Shown here in pieces: positions 1 through 7,588 of a stretch of DNA of 64,000 nt. The notes under the pieces were generated by a model. That model was not told the DNA's origin. It searched no databases and was given only the letters and a program-made list of their open reading frames with translations. Numbering within the stretch: position 1 is the stretch's first letter; every line of letters begins with the position of its first letter. A program made the position numbers and the translations under genes. Source of the stretch: JBCBSZ01 sp039818945 (GTDB taxonomy: Bacteria > Actinomycetota > Acidimicrobiia > Acidimicrobiales > Poriferisodalaceae); contig JBCBSZ010000007.1 of NCBI GenBank assembly GCA_039818945.1, positions 47,550 through 111,549 of the forward strand. The letters are read 5' to 3'.

Positions 1-738
1 TTTGCAGTTGGAGGACTAGCGGCAGGCCTCCTGATCGGCATGACCCTGAGTGGCGACGGTGACGGCACAACCACCGTCAACGCCGGCAGCACGCCGCAGA
101 CGACGACCTCGACCCCGACCACGACGGCGCCTTCCAGCACGACCACCGAGCAGCGTGATCTGCAACCCGACCCAACTGTCCAGGCTGAAGAAGCCGCCCC
201 TCAGAGCACTGCGCCAGACATCGAGACAACGACGACGTCACGACCGCCGGACACGACAACATCGACGACCTCCGTGCCAACTTCAACCACGGCACCTCCG
301 ACCACCCAGGCGGACCTTCCGTCCGTACCGATTACGTCTCGTCAGTTCGACTCGGGATTGGTTGACGTCGATGCGAACGCAAGAATCGTCAACGAGGAGT
401 TCGAGTTCGAGGACGCCTTTGTCCTCGGAGGCTCCTACCACTGGATAGAGACGGCTACGTTCAATCTTGGAGGGAGCTTCCAGTCCCTCTCCTTGGTGCT
501 CGGAATCAAATCAGACACCTTCGCCCCCGAGAACATGATGGTCCGGATAATCGGGCTTGACGGCGAAGGTGCGGAGACCGTGCTCTTTCGAGAGTCGTTG
601 CCGCATCCGGCACACCGGCTGGTCAACGCAGACGTTGGATCGTTCCTCCAGATCCGGTTCGAGATCGAGCCGGACGAGGGAGGAAGTAGTCGGACCGAGG
701 TCGTCTTCGGCGACGCACAGCTCACACCCAAGGCCTGA
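1..738 (+). CDS. Membrane-anchored Thr/Ser-rich protein, 5' end outside window
   Basis: The frame is open from base 1, so the true start lies upstream. The first visible residues form the end of a hydrophobic Ala/Gly/Leu segment, probably a membrane anchor. About 90 residues of Thr/Ser/Pro-rich low-complexity linker follow, then a compact C-terminal domain of about 130 residues. That domain reads as mostly beta strand (FNLGGSFQSLSLVLGI, VRIIGLDGEG) and loosely resembles carbohydrate-binding beta-sandwich modules of the NPCBM kind; this is an impression, not a firm assignment. The likely role is an extracytoplasmic binding or sensing domain on a stalk. GC is lower than in the genes beyond 10.3 kb. 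It abuts the transposase remnant directly. Confidence 0.7.
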   Translation, partial: FAVGGLAAGLLIGMTLSGDGDGTTTVNAGSTPQTTTSTPTTTAPSSTTTEQRDLQPDPTVQAEEAAPQSTAPDIETTTTSRPPDTTTSTTSVPTSTTAPPTTQADLPSVPITSRQFDSGLVDVDANARIVNEEFEFEDAFVLGGSYHWIETATFNLGGSFQSLSLVLGIKSDTFAPENMMVRIIGLDGEGAETVLFRESLPHPAHRLVNADVGSFLQIRFEIEPDEGGSSRTEVVFGDAQLTPKA

Positions 739-744
739 GGTCGG

Positions 745-1853
745 GGCCTAGCACGCCAGCGCCGAACGGTCCTTCCGAGTCGCTGGATCTCGGGCGGCAT
801 CGAGGGGTCGGTGGTGTCGATGATGAACTCGGTGATCCACTCTGTGGCGGTGTCGGCGTCGAGGTCGTAGGTGCCGCGCAGGGTCTCCTTCGCGTTCCAG
901 GCGAGTCGGACCTCGCCGTGAGGGTCACCGGCGGCGAGTAGTCCCAGGACTCGTTGGGTGCCGGCCTCGGTGAGGCGCTCGGCGGCCATGGTGAGACGGC
1001 GGCGGGCCCGGTAGAGCGGATCGTTCTTGCGGCCCCGGTGCCCGAGGGTCTCGTTCTGAACCCGGCGTCGGCACTCATCGAGGGCCTGGTTGGCGACCCG
1101 GACGACGTGGAAGGGATCAGCGACCTGGACTGCGTCGGGAAGACCAGATCGAAGGTGGCCCGGTAGGAACCGGCCAGGTCCAGCGTCGCCCACCCGATGG
1201 CGTCGCGCCACGCCTCGGATCGGGCCTGGAACCAGGCGGCCGGTGCGGTGCTGTTGCGGCGCTCGACGATCTCGAGCAACTGCCCGGCGGCGACATCAAC
1301 GATCGAGGTCACTCACTCCTGACGGCGCCACTGGCCTCGGCGGACCATGAGCATCTCATCGAGCCCGACCGCCTCGGTGCTGGTGATCCGGTCGGGGTCA
1401 TCAACCAGGACCGTGCCGTAGCTGATGCGGTTCGTTGATGGTGTGCCACGCACACCCGAGCTCGACTGCGACCTCGTTGACTGAGCGTCCCCACCGACCA
1501 ACCTGCTCGGTCGCCCACCGGGCCGCGCGTGCGGTCATCGCCACCCGCTCCGATGCGATCGCCGGAGCGGTCTCGGTCCACGATCCCTGGTCGCAGAGCG
1601 ATTCGGGGCAGCGCCATCGTCGCTTGCGCCACACCAGCCGGGCCGATCTGCCGAAGCAGGGCAGGTCGACCAACTCAACACTCGGGCGATCCTTGATCTC
1701 GCCCCGAGCACCACACCCTCGACACCACGGCCGATCAGTCCTGGTCTCGATCACGACGCGGATCGGACAATCGGGCTGGTCATCGACAGCGAGCACGTCG
1801 ACGTCGGGCAAGCCCACGAGGAGCTCGCACATGCGCGTACCGTTGGTCTCCAA
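745..1853 (-). pseudogene. Degenerate ISL3-family transposase
   Basis: The N-terminal part (from 1853) carries the ISL3-type zinc-binding motif CRGCGARGEIKDR, a distal Cys pair, and a helix-turn-helix ending near LGCAWHTIN. The DDE-like core continues in other frames: GLDEMLMVRRG, then VTSIVDVAAGQLLE, then VADPFHVVRVANQALDECRR and QNETLGHRGRKNDPLYR. The gene is broken by a frameshift near 1430, an in-frame TGA at 1313-1315 where the family normally has Trp, a second frameshift near 1135, and loss of the C-terminus with the last catalytic acidic residue at about 745-750. It cannot encode an active transposase. I found no terminal inverted repeats. It marks the left side of the accessory island. 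Confidence 0.85.
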
Positions 1854-2135
1854 CAGGGGCTCCGAGACTTGGCTGGCGTAGGAACCGCCGATTCTCGTGG
1901 GCCCCTGTGCCCATCCGGGTGGACCCGCGCCCTACCTACCCCCGCTCATTCGCGAAGCGCCGGAAATCCCACTTGCCGCCACGTCGGCGGACCGTCTGCT
2001 CGACGATGCCGGACCTGGCGGACATCGTCCCTCCCCCGCCGTGGCGGTGAGCAGCGGGGCCAACCTGGAGCAGCAACGGGCAGGCAGGCGGCAGGGGCCA
2101 GTCAACCAAGACGAGAGAGGAACGGGACGTTGCTA

Positions 2136-2354
2136 ATGAGCGAAGAGGAGGAGCTGGCTGTCCTCGACGCCTACGAGGCATGGGACCAGAGCATCTCGTC
2201 CGCCGACCTGGCCCGGAACCACGGGCTCAGCGCCCCTGGCCTCTACAACCTGCTGAGGCGACACGGCGTCACGCCGAAGAGGCGCCGACGCTACGGGTTT
2301 CGACGCTCCCCTCCCCCAAGGGGTCGGCGCAGGCCAACGGGCAGACGATGCTGA
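2136..2354 (+). CDS. Small helix-turn-helix protein
   Basis: This encodes 72 residues. Residues 5-50 read as a helix-turn-helix: an acidic helix, then SADLARNHGLSAPGLYNLLRRHG followed by a basic tail KRRRR. This pattern is typical of small phage or transposon DNA-binding proteins and recombinase-associated HTHs. The C-terminus is Arg/Pro-rich and may be the product of drift or a frameshift. The stop overlaps the start of the next gene (ATG at 2348 inside ATGCTGA), suggesting coupled translation. A strong ribosome-binding site is not evident. The exact target is unknown. Confidence 0.5.
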   Translation: MSEEEELAVLDAYEAWDQSISSADLARNHGLSAPGLYNLLRRHGVTPKRRRRYGFRRSPPPRGRRRPTGRRC

Positions 2355-2605
2355 ACGAGCTACTCGAGCTCCGGGCGACCTCCGAGGAACTGCGGAACTG
2401 CGTCGCCTGGTACGAGGATCAGGTCGCTGGTCTCGGTGGCCTGCTCGCCGCCAAGGCGTCGAAGCCAGCCCTGGAGGCAGCCATCCGGGGACTGGTCAAC
2501 ACGGCGGATCTCAACCCACCGGGGGCCGAACCAACAGCTCAAGGGGCAGCACGTCCGGGAGGCGCACGCAGCCGGGCCACTGTCGGCATGGATCTCATTG
2601 GCTGA
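2348..2605 (+). CDS. Hypothetical protein with predicted N-terminal coiled coil
   Basis: This encodes 85 residues. The first 50 residues have heptad-like Leu spacing (LNELLELRATSEELRN, then VAGLGGLLAAK), consistent with a short coiled coil. The C-terminal third is Gly/Ala/Arg-rich with no recognisable fold. It overlaps the upstream HTH gene by 7 bases. It could be a partner of that regulator, or the displaced C-terminal part of a longer regulator after a frameshift near 2300. I do not recognise the family. Confidence 0.35.
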   Translation: MLNELLELRATSEELRNCVAWYEDQVAGLGGLLAAKASKPALEAAIRGLVNTADLNPPGAEPTAQGAARPGGARSRATVGMDLIG

Positions 2606-2743
2606 CCGTCGCTCTCCGGACCAGCCCGCCCTGGCGTCTCGTCAGAGTCTGAATCTGTTGGCATGAACGAGGCTGGCCGGAAGGGTCGGGCAGGATTGAA
2701 CGGGCCTTGAACTGGACGACGGGCCTATCGGCTGGGAACCTCT

Positions 2744-3328
2744 CTAGCCGTGGAGTCTGCGAATGACTTCCTCGAAGCGCTGAGCCCTGGCTCGCACTTC
2801 GGGATCATCGACGTAGTGTGTAGCGACGTATTCGTCAACGAATCGACCTGCGCTCAGTAGCTCTGCTGACCGATCCACTGGAGACAAGTAGTTCAGAGAG
2901 TCGGCGATTTGCGCCTCGATCACAAGCGGGTCCTCTCCCGTCAGCAGATACGCTTCAGCGAGCTTCCTGATCTTGAGCGAGAGGCCGACGAGGGCTTCCG
3001 GCACATCATCGCCGCCCGCCGCAGGATACGGCGTCGAAACAGTCCGAAGTCGGTACGGTTGCCGCCCGACGGTCCCTTGTCTAGTGATGCCGTCTACGGC
3101 ACGGCGCAAATCAAGGATGGACTCGGCGAGAACAGCAGCAGTTCCGCTATCGTCAGATACAGCCTCAAGAGAAGCTCGGTGACCTGCAGCTGTCACTGCG
3201 GAGTTGGGCGAGTAGCCATCCTCAAGGACCGTGGAGAGTTGCTTGGCGAAACTTGCCCTACACCGGCCCACGTCCTCAACGTCCACCACGCCACCTGGTC
3301 GACGGGGCAGGGGGATCATCCGTTCCAC
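2744..3328 (-). CDS. C-terminal part of a frameshifted TIR/deoxyribosyltransferase-like protein
   Basis: This 194-residue frame starts at a GTG that overlaps the end of the upstream frame by 13 bases. Its first residues (ERMIPL, then VDVEDVGRCRASFAKQL) match the expected continuation of the upstream protein, where family members read PFD-x4-R-T-I followed by an amphipathic helix. The remainder is alpha-helical, Leu/Ala-rich and lacks a recognised domain; it may be an oligomerisation or sensor region. I read it as the displaced second half of one gene rather than an independent gene, although an overlapping two-gene arrangement cannot be excluded. Confidence 0.5.
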   Translation of the reverse strand: MERMIPLPRRPGGVVDVEDVGRCRASFAKQLSTVLEDGYSPNSAVTAAGHRASLEAVSDDSGTAAVLAESILDLRRAVDGITRQGTVGRQPYRLRTVSTPYPAAGGDDVPEALVGLSLKIRKLAEAYLLTGEDPLVIEAQIADSLNYLSPVDRSAELLSAGRFVDEYVATHYVDDPEVRARAQRFEEVIRRLHG

Positions 3329-3660
3329 GAGTTGTCGAACGGGATTGGCCCTGCGCTCGGGTCGCCGAAGCGAACGAGTGGCTTGTGGAAGGCCTCAGCG
3401 ACGCCCAGCTCGTAGTACACGTTGCCGTTCTCGTCGATCAGATCGGCCACAACGACCCGTGCCTCCACGATGGCCTGGACGATGTGCACCGGCACGTTGC
3501 CCGGCTCGGCGATCTCGTCGCCTCTCACGAGCGCCAGCCCGGCCGCCTCGAGCTCCGGCCGCAGGATCCACTCACAGAGGCGTTCAGCTCGTCTGTTGCG
3601 GTCTTCGCCTGGTTGTCCGATCGGCGTGATGACGAAGCAGGTGTCCGGTTCCGAGCCCAC
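3316..3660 (-). CDS. TIR/nucleoside deoxyribosyltransferase-like domain protein (N-terminal part)
   Basis: This 114-residue frame carries the full motif series of the bacterial CFVI-x-PIG family: CFVITPIGQPG at the N-terminus, ALVRGDEIAEPGNV, IVEARVVVADLIDENGNV and YYELGVAEAFHKPLV. The Glu in YELG corresponds to the nucleophile position of the deoxyribosyltransferase/TIR-like superclass, whose members act on nucleotides or NAD and often serve as effectors in anti-phage systems. The reading frame stops just after PFDNS. Moving one base back would restore the family's usual PFD-x4-R-x-I motif, so a one-base loss has probably split the gene. Start is GTG at 3660. Confidence 0.65.
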   Translation of the reverse strand: MGSEPDTCFVITPIGQPGEDRNRRAERLCEWILRPELEAAGLALVRGDEIAEPGNVPVHIVQAIVEARVVVADLIDENGNVYYELGVAEAFHKPLVRFGDPSAGPIPFDNSWNG

Positions 3661-3816
3661 ACCTCAAGGGTACGGTGCGCCGACCCCAGCAGACGGCCCG
3701 GGCCTCGAAACGGGCGAGGGGTCGATAGCCGCCGACCACCGCCGAGGAGCCCACGCCGGACGAGGCTTGTAACCTCGGCACCCACTCGGAGAGTCAAACT
3801 TGATGGTGACTACTGA

Positions 3817-3945
3817 CTACTGGACCAGCTCAACGATCACGTATGCGATGCTCGTGATGAGCGCAGCGATCACCGTAGGGTGACCCCACCACGGCCCGTC
3901 AGGCCTCGACCACTCGTTGTCATCGTGGTATCCATGATTCGTCAT
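3817..3945 (-). CDS. Small single-span membrane protein, phage-like
   Basis: This encodes 42 residues behind a strong ribosome-binding site (AGGAGAGAGGCA directly before ATG). The N-terminal half is polar and acidic with DGPWWGHP; the C-terminal half, TVIAALITSIAYVIVELVQ, is a clean transmembrane helix. Size and layout resemble small membrane proteins of actinobacteriophages, with no known function. A hairpin (3988-4019) sits 42 bases upstream of the start, and the same hairpin plus leader recurs at 4466-4540. Confidence 0.6.
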   Translation of the reverse strand: MTNHGYHDDNEWSRPDGPWWGHPTVIAALITSIAYVIVELVQ

Positions 3946-3987
3946 TGCCTCTCTCCTGATTCGCACGGGGGATGGGTTGGTGATGAG

Positions 3988-4019
3988 GCCCCCTGGGGAG
4001 TGCCAGCTCCCCGGGGGGC
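3988..4019. other. Strong 13-bp hairpin upstream of small membrane protein gene
   Basis: GCCCCCTGGGGAG (3988-4000) pairs with CTCCCCGGGGGGC (4007-4019) around a 6-base loop, with a single T-G wobble. There is no T-tract on either strand, so a classical terminator is uncertain. On the reverse strand it lies 42 bases before the start codon at 3945. Confidence 0.6.
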
Positions 4020-4508
4020 ACAGTTCTTCGGTGTTCGACTGTCCATCAGACGACCCGGCCCGACGATCCGTTACGTCCGTTTTCGCTCTGGGAGCGATAA
4101 GGCGCCTACCAGCAGAAACGTGACGGTTCTGAGCTCCTCCGACTCGCCCCGTTGCGGCACGCAGCGGTGTCGTAGACGAACCGGCTCAGGGGTCGCTACA
4201 AGTCTGAGGATCCGCTGCTCGAGCAGCCGGCTCGCAGCCACCGGGCCACCGCCGGAGACTGGTGTGGCGTCCGGCCGCTGAACTGCGGAACGGCCTCAGC
4301 GAACGTGAGGCTCCGAACCCCCCTGGAGTCGATGCTCAGGCTAGGGGCTGACGGCAGACGAGACAGAGGTCCTCGATCAGAGGGCACCCGCCACGCCAGC
4401 AATCACGCACGGATTCTGCAAAGGGGCTGCATTCTGGGGTCGCATGAGCGATACTCTCAGCTCGTCATCTCACCTCTCCTGCCTTGGGGTCGTGTAGGTG
4501 TCAGCTAT

Positions 4509-4540
4509 GGCCCCTGGGGAGTTGCAGCTCCCTGGGGGCC
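4509..4540 (+). terminator. Terminator-like hairpin, second copy of the 3988 hairpin
   Basis: GGCCCCTGGGGAG (4509-4521) pairs with CTCCCTGGGGGCC (4528-4540) around TTGCAG, with two wobble pairs, followed on the forward strand by TTT. On the reverse strand it precedes, by 40 bases, a ribosome-binding site and ATG (4468) that open a frame of only three codons. Confidence 0.45.
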
Positions 4541-4628
4541 TTTCACGTGTGTCATCTCTCTTCGGCGTCTCCTGAGCTATCTATAGTCTCCATTCTTTAG
4601 CCAGACGAATGGTGCCCGAGAACGCAAA

Positions 4629-4754
4629 AGACCCGAGAGAGCGCATACATCCGCCAGTGGAAAGTGTCGGCTTGAAAGACTCAGCACTGAGAAGTCAGCG
4701 AGTTTGTCGGCAAGCTTCACTCACACGTGAACGGTGTTCCGCCTTCTCGGGTCT
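4629..4754. repeat. 10-base perfect inverted repeat, arms 106 bases apart
   Basis: AGACCCGAGA at 4629-4638 and its exact reverse complement TCTCGGGTCT at 4745-4754. The intervening sequence has no open frame. It could close a structured RNA or be paired protein-binding sites; nothing distinguishes these. Confidence 0.35.
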
Positions 4755-5010
4755 ACGGACAGAGGGCCACTAGATGGACATGGATAGCTAGTCCGGCCGA
4801 TTATCCCTCACGGGCGCTCGCACCGCAAGCACCCTCTTCGGTTGCCTGACCCAGCTCCAGGCAGGCCGAGAGGCCGGACGTCTCCCAGCGATCGGACCGG
4901 ACCGCCCCGCCCTTCCGTGCCTTGGCTGGTCGGCTCGATGCGGGCCGCCCCGGTGGGGAGTCCCCGGGAGCGCTCACCGCTCCCCCACCGGTCCGGGCCT
5001 CGGCGGGCTC

Positions 5011-5086
5011 GATCCTGACGATCCCGGCGTGCAGAGCAAGCTCTGCCCTGTCGAACCGACAGGATCTCGGATCCTGACGTTCCCGG
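5011..5086. repeat. Direct repeats flanking two tandem perfect hairpins
   Basis: GATCCTGACGATCCCGG (5011-5027) and GATCCTGACGTTCCCGG (5070-5086) differ at one base in 17. Between them lie two perfect hairpins back to back: GCAGAGC-AA-GCTCTGC (5031-5046) and CCTGTCG-AAC-CGACAGG (5047-5063). The array ends 69 bases upstream of a small forward gene. Such symmetry suggests an operator, a recombination site or an origin-like element. Confidence 0.6.
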
Positions 5087-5155
5087 GGACCTCTCTGCGT
5101 CCCTCGGGTCATCCCCCGTGCCTCGAGGCGTAGCCAGCAGGGGCGTGGAGTTCAG

Positions 5156-5335
5156 ATGTCGGACGACGAGTGGGTCCCGAAGACGAAGGCCGAGCAGCGC
5201 ATGTTGAAGCGCTACCGGGGCTGGTCGAAGCGGAAGCGCCGTGAAGCAGCGCTGAAGAAGATCCTGGACGAAGGATTCACGGTCACGCAGGCGGTGAGAA
5301 CCAGGCCCGCATGGGTGGCCAGTTGGACACTCTGA
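5156..5335 (+). CDS. Small basic helix-turn-helix-like protein
   Basis: This encodes 59 residues with a GTGGAG ribosome-binding site before ATG. The middle is strongly basic (LKRYRGWSKRKRREAALKK) and is followed by ILDEGFTVTQAVRTRPAWVASW, which fits the helix-turn-recognition-helix pattern of small phage DNA-binding proteins. It lies 69 bases downstream of the repeat array at 5011-5086 and could bind it, though this is only positional inference. It is followed 16 bases later by a small membrane protein gene on the same strand. Confidence 0.5.
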   Translation: MSDDEWVPKTKAEQRMLKRYRGWSKRKRREAALKKILDEGFTVTQAVRTRPAWVASWTL

Positions 5336-5351
5336 TCGAGATGGGGAAGTC

Positions 5352-5561
5352 ATGACCAGGACTGTTCGGACTCTTCTGCAGGGCGTCGTAGCGACAGCGA
5401 TCGCTCGGGCGCTGGTGCTGCCGGTGTCGACCCTCTCGGAGGCTGACCAGAGTGGTCAGCCGGCCTGGTTCGTGATCGCCGTGCCGTCGCTCACGACGGC
5501 TCTGAGCAAGCTGCAGGGCTGGATGGAAGACCGGGGCACCATCCAGGACCGTCGGGTCTGA
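5352..5561 (+). CDS. Small membrane protein, holin-like size
   Basis: This encodes 69 residues behind GGGGAAG and ATG. It contains hydrophobic segments around residues 8-28 (LLQGVVATAIARALVLPV) and 38-50 (AWFVIAVPSLTTAL), then a short charged tail WMEDRGTIQDRR. Length and layout resemble small tail-proximal or holin-like membrane proteins in actinobacteriophages, but no diagnostic motif is present. It forms a forward pair with the basic protein at 5156. Confidence 0.5.
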   Translation: MTRTVRTLLQGVVATAIARALVLPVSTLSEADQSGQPAWFVIAVPSLTTALSKLQGWMEDRGTIQDRRV

Positions 5562-5582
5562 GCTACCGCCTGCCGGGTCCCT

Positions 5583-5633
5583 GGGCTACCTCAGGTCGGA
5601 GAAGCCTGACAAGCCCACGAGCCAGGTAGTCCC
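5583..5633. other. Bulged stem-loop of about 50 bases
   Basis: GGGCTACCT (5583-5591) pairs with AGGTAGTCCC (5624-5633) with one bulge, and an internal TCAGG/CCTGA stem can form. It lies just after the gene ending at 5561 and may be its 3' structure. It is too short and lacks the conserved loops for a tRNA. Confidence 0.25.
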
Positions 5634-5772
5634 GAAGCGAGTCAGCCTCTGCGACCTGCCCTCTCATGCGAAGCTCGGCGAAGGGAGGACACGCAGATGA
5701 GGTGACTCCACTCGCGGCGGCGGTACGTCGCCGGGGCAAGTCGGCCGGGGTGAGGAGGCGCAGAGGTCGACG

Positions 5773-7161
5773 TCACCACATCCGGTCGATTGCTTGAGCA
5801 GCTTCCTCAGCGTCCGTGAATCTCCTGTGCGAGGTGCTGACATGACGGTTGAGCGCTTCAGCTGGCACCCCGATCTCGGCCGCCAGAGCAACGCTCAAGA
5901 GTCGGTGCCCGTCATGGGCGAGGCGCATGAGCTTCGCCGTCTCTTGTCGTGCGGACTGCGAGGCCGTGTCCCGATGTGCGACTGAGTTCCGCACCTTCGA
6001 GAAGTCCGTCGCCCACTGGCGAACGTCGCCCGGAGTCGAGCCCAGGTCGACCCTGGTGCGCTTCGCCAGAGCAACGAGCCGTTGTTGCAGCGAAGGCTCG
6101 TGACTGTGCTTGAGCCTCCCCTTCAGCCACCTCCAATCCTTCTTCGGGATAGCAGTCTCTATCCGACGCAAACGCTCCAGATGTTTGGGCGTAGGTTCGA
6201 CCTCAAAGATGCGACGGTGGAGCCCCTCAAGTGCCGCAGCAACAGTCAAGAAGTACGCATGCGGCGGCAGGCGGGCACCTGCGGCCTCCCATAGGTCTAT
6301 GACCTCCAACCAGTCAGCGTGCATCCGCATCCAAGACTGGGCTAGCACCGGAAGCTCAACGTCCGAGAGGTAGAACATTGCCGACATCGGAGTCATGCTC
6401 GCACGCTTGGGTTCACCGACGAGCTCAGCCGGCACGATCATCTCATGAGAGAATCGCCTGTCGTCGACGAGGCCAAGACGCAAGCGAGTCACGGGGCAAG
6501 GCCGATCTGTCGCTAGGCAAAGCAGCCTTTGGAACGGCCTCACCCAGTCTAGAAGGCAACTCTCCAAGCGTATGGCCTGGTCTAGCCGGATATCGATACC
6601 GTCCTGTGCTCTGACGAGCGGGTTCCCGTCATATCTGGCCATGGATAGTGTCCAACTCGGACCGATCGTCGCCGTGGCGCCTGGAAGCTGTAGCTCTATA
6701 CGGTCGTGGCTGCTGACCTCCACCCGAGGGGCTGAGATCGCATCTGGATCACTGCTGATCCGGAAGGGGGGTCGTTCGGTCCAAGCGTTCATGTTCAGAA
6801 GCGAGAGCTCGATGCGGGATAGGTGCAACGGCTTCTGCTTCGGATGCGGGCCAGCGACAGCGAATCCAACCGCAATGTCGACGATCGGGTCATCGTCGGT
6901 GCCACTGACGCCTCGCAACTGACATCCATGCAGAGCGACTTCCGTATCGCCGATCACGCCAAGGAGTGTCGCTGACGCCAACGGCGGCGGGTGGTCAACG
7001 AGACGGCGTCCCGTCAGCTTCGCCGTAGGATGGCTCGAGAGCCTCAGCCGCAGGGATCCGTCCACAACGTCAAGGAGCCCAGGAAGACGCTCGGGTCGTC
7101 GGGACGACCACCAGACACCAGCGCCAAGGGACGGGCCGATCGGGGTCAGGCCAAGCTTCAC
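5773..7161 (-). CDS. apeA: ApeA-like HEPN ribonuclease, anti-phage defence protein
   Basis: This encodes 462 residues. The N-terminal half (about 15-290) has the layout of the ApeA N-terminal beta-rich domain, opening with GVWWSSRRPERLPGLLDVVDG. The C-terminal part is helical and carries the HEPN catalytic signature R-x4-H as VRNSVAHRD (Arg391, His396). Preceding features YFLTVAAALEGLHRRIFE and KDWRWLKGRLKH fit the HEPN helices of the family. ApeA proteins are known as abortive-infection RNases that block phage growth, probably by cleaving cellular RNA on infection. The catalytic pair is intact here. Start is GTG at 7161, since an in-frame stop lies two codons upstream. The gene stands alone in a decayed mobile island. 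Confidence 0.7.
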   Translation of the reverse strand: MKLGLTPIGPSLGAGVWWSSRRPERLPGLLDVVDGSLRLRLSSHPTAKLTGRRLVDHPPPLASATLLGVIGDTEVALHGCQLRGVSGTDDDPIVDIAVGFAVAGPHPKQKPLHLSRIELSLLNMNAWTERPPFRISSDPDAISAPRVEVSSHDRIELQLPGATATIGPSWTLSMARYDGNPLVRAQDGIDIRLDQAIRLESCLLDWVRPFQRLLCLATDRPCPVTRLRLGLVDDRRFSHEMIVPAELVGEPKRASMTPMSAMFYLSDVELPVLAQSWMRMHADWLEVIDLWEAAGARLPPHAYFLTVAAALEGLHRRIFEVEPTPKHLERLRRIETAIPKKDWRWLKGRLKHSHEPSLQQRLVALAKRTRVDLGSTPGDVRQWATDFSKVRNSVAHRDTASQSARQETAKLMRLAHDGHRLLSVALAAEIGVPAEALNRHVSTSHRRFTDAEEAAQAIDRMW

Positions 7162-7588
7162 CGGTCAGCATCCGAGCTGTGCTGACCCCTTCGCAACCTC
7201 ATCACCCACCCCGAGCAACCGGTCTCAATACCAACAGCAGCCCATCGTACGCACGTTCGACCGCCTGACCAAGCGTGCTGCGAGTTACCGCCGGCCAGTT
7301 GGCAGTAGGTCGCCTGGGGAAGTGCCGGCTCCATGTACGAACGTGTTCCGGAGCGGGCCTGGCCTCTCACCGATCGCTGAAGACACAGCCGGCGACGGCT
7401 AGTTCTGTCCAGGCGCCGTGTTACGTTCCGGGTGGTTCCGTCCCCGGTTCTGGGGCGGAGACGAGACACGTAGGCGAGGTGATCTGTGCCCATCCCTTCG
7501 GGGGTGGGGTCGAGGAAGGTCGGGGCTGCACAGGGCAGGGTTCCAACTTGTGAGCGCTTGCGGCCAGCGGTCGCTCGCCGGCCTCCCG
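7162..7588. other. 427-base intergenic stretch, no gene recognised
   Basis: This is the upstream region of the ApeA-like gene and the downstream side of the lipoprotein gene, both on the reverse strand. Open frames exist on both strands but lack plausible products. A short palindrome GAACGTGTTC occurs at 7339-7348. No promoter can be assigned with confidence. Confidence 0.4.

Larger units (their letters stand above)
3946..5155. other. Gene-poor 1.2-kb stretch with organised inverted and direct repeats
   Basis: No frame here has convincing codon use or a recognisable product. The stretch holds two near-copies of a hairpin-plus-leader element (3943-4019 and 4466-4540), a widely spaced 10-base inverted repeat (4629-4754), and a direct-repeat/double-hairpin array (5011-5086). 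Such density of structure without genes suggests a regulatory, replication or recombination region of the former mobile element. Confidence 0.5.

Noticed and set aside
4801..5353. Reverse-strand open frames in the island gap
   Set aside because: Arg/Pro/Gly-rich translations without ribosome-binding sites or family resemblance, and they cross the structured repeat array.
5583..5633. tRNA gene
   Set aside because: The outer stem spans only about 50 bases and lacks a TPsiC loop and an anticodon arm.
7339..7348. LexA/SOS box
   Set aside because: GAACGTGTTC has a 2-base spacer, while the actinobacterial SOS box has GAAC-N4-GTTC.
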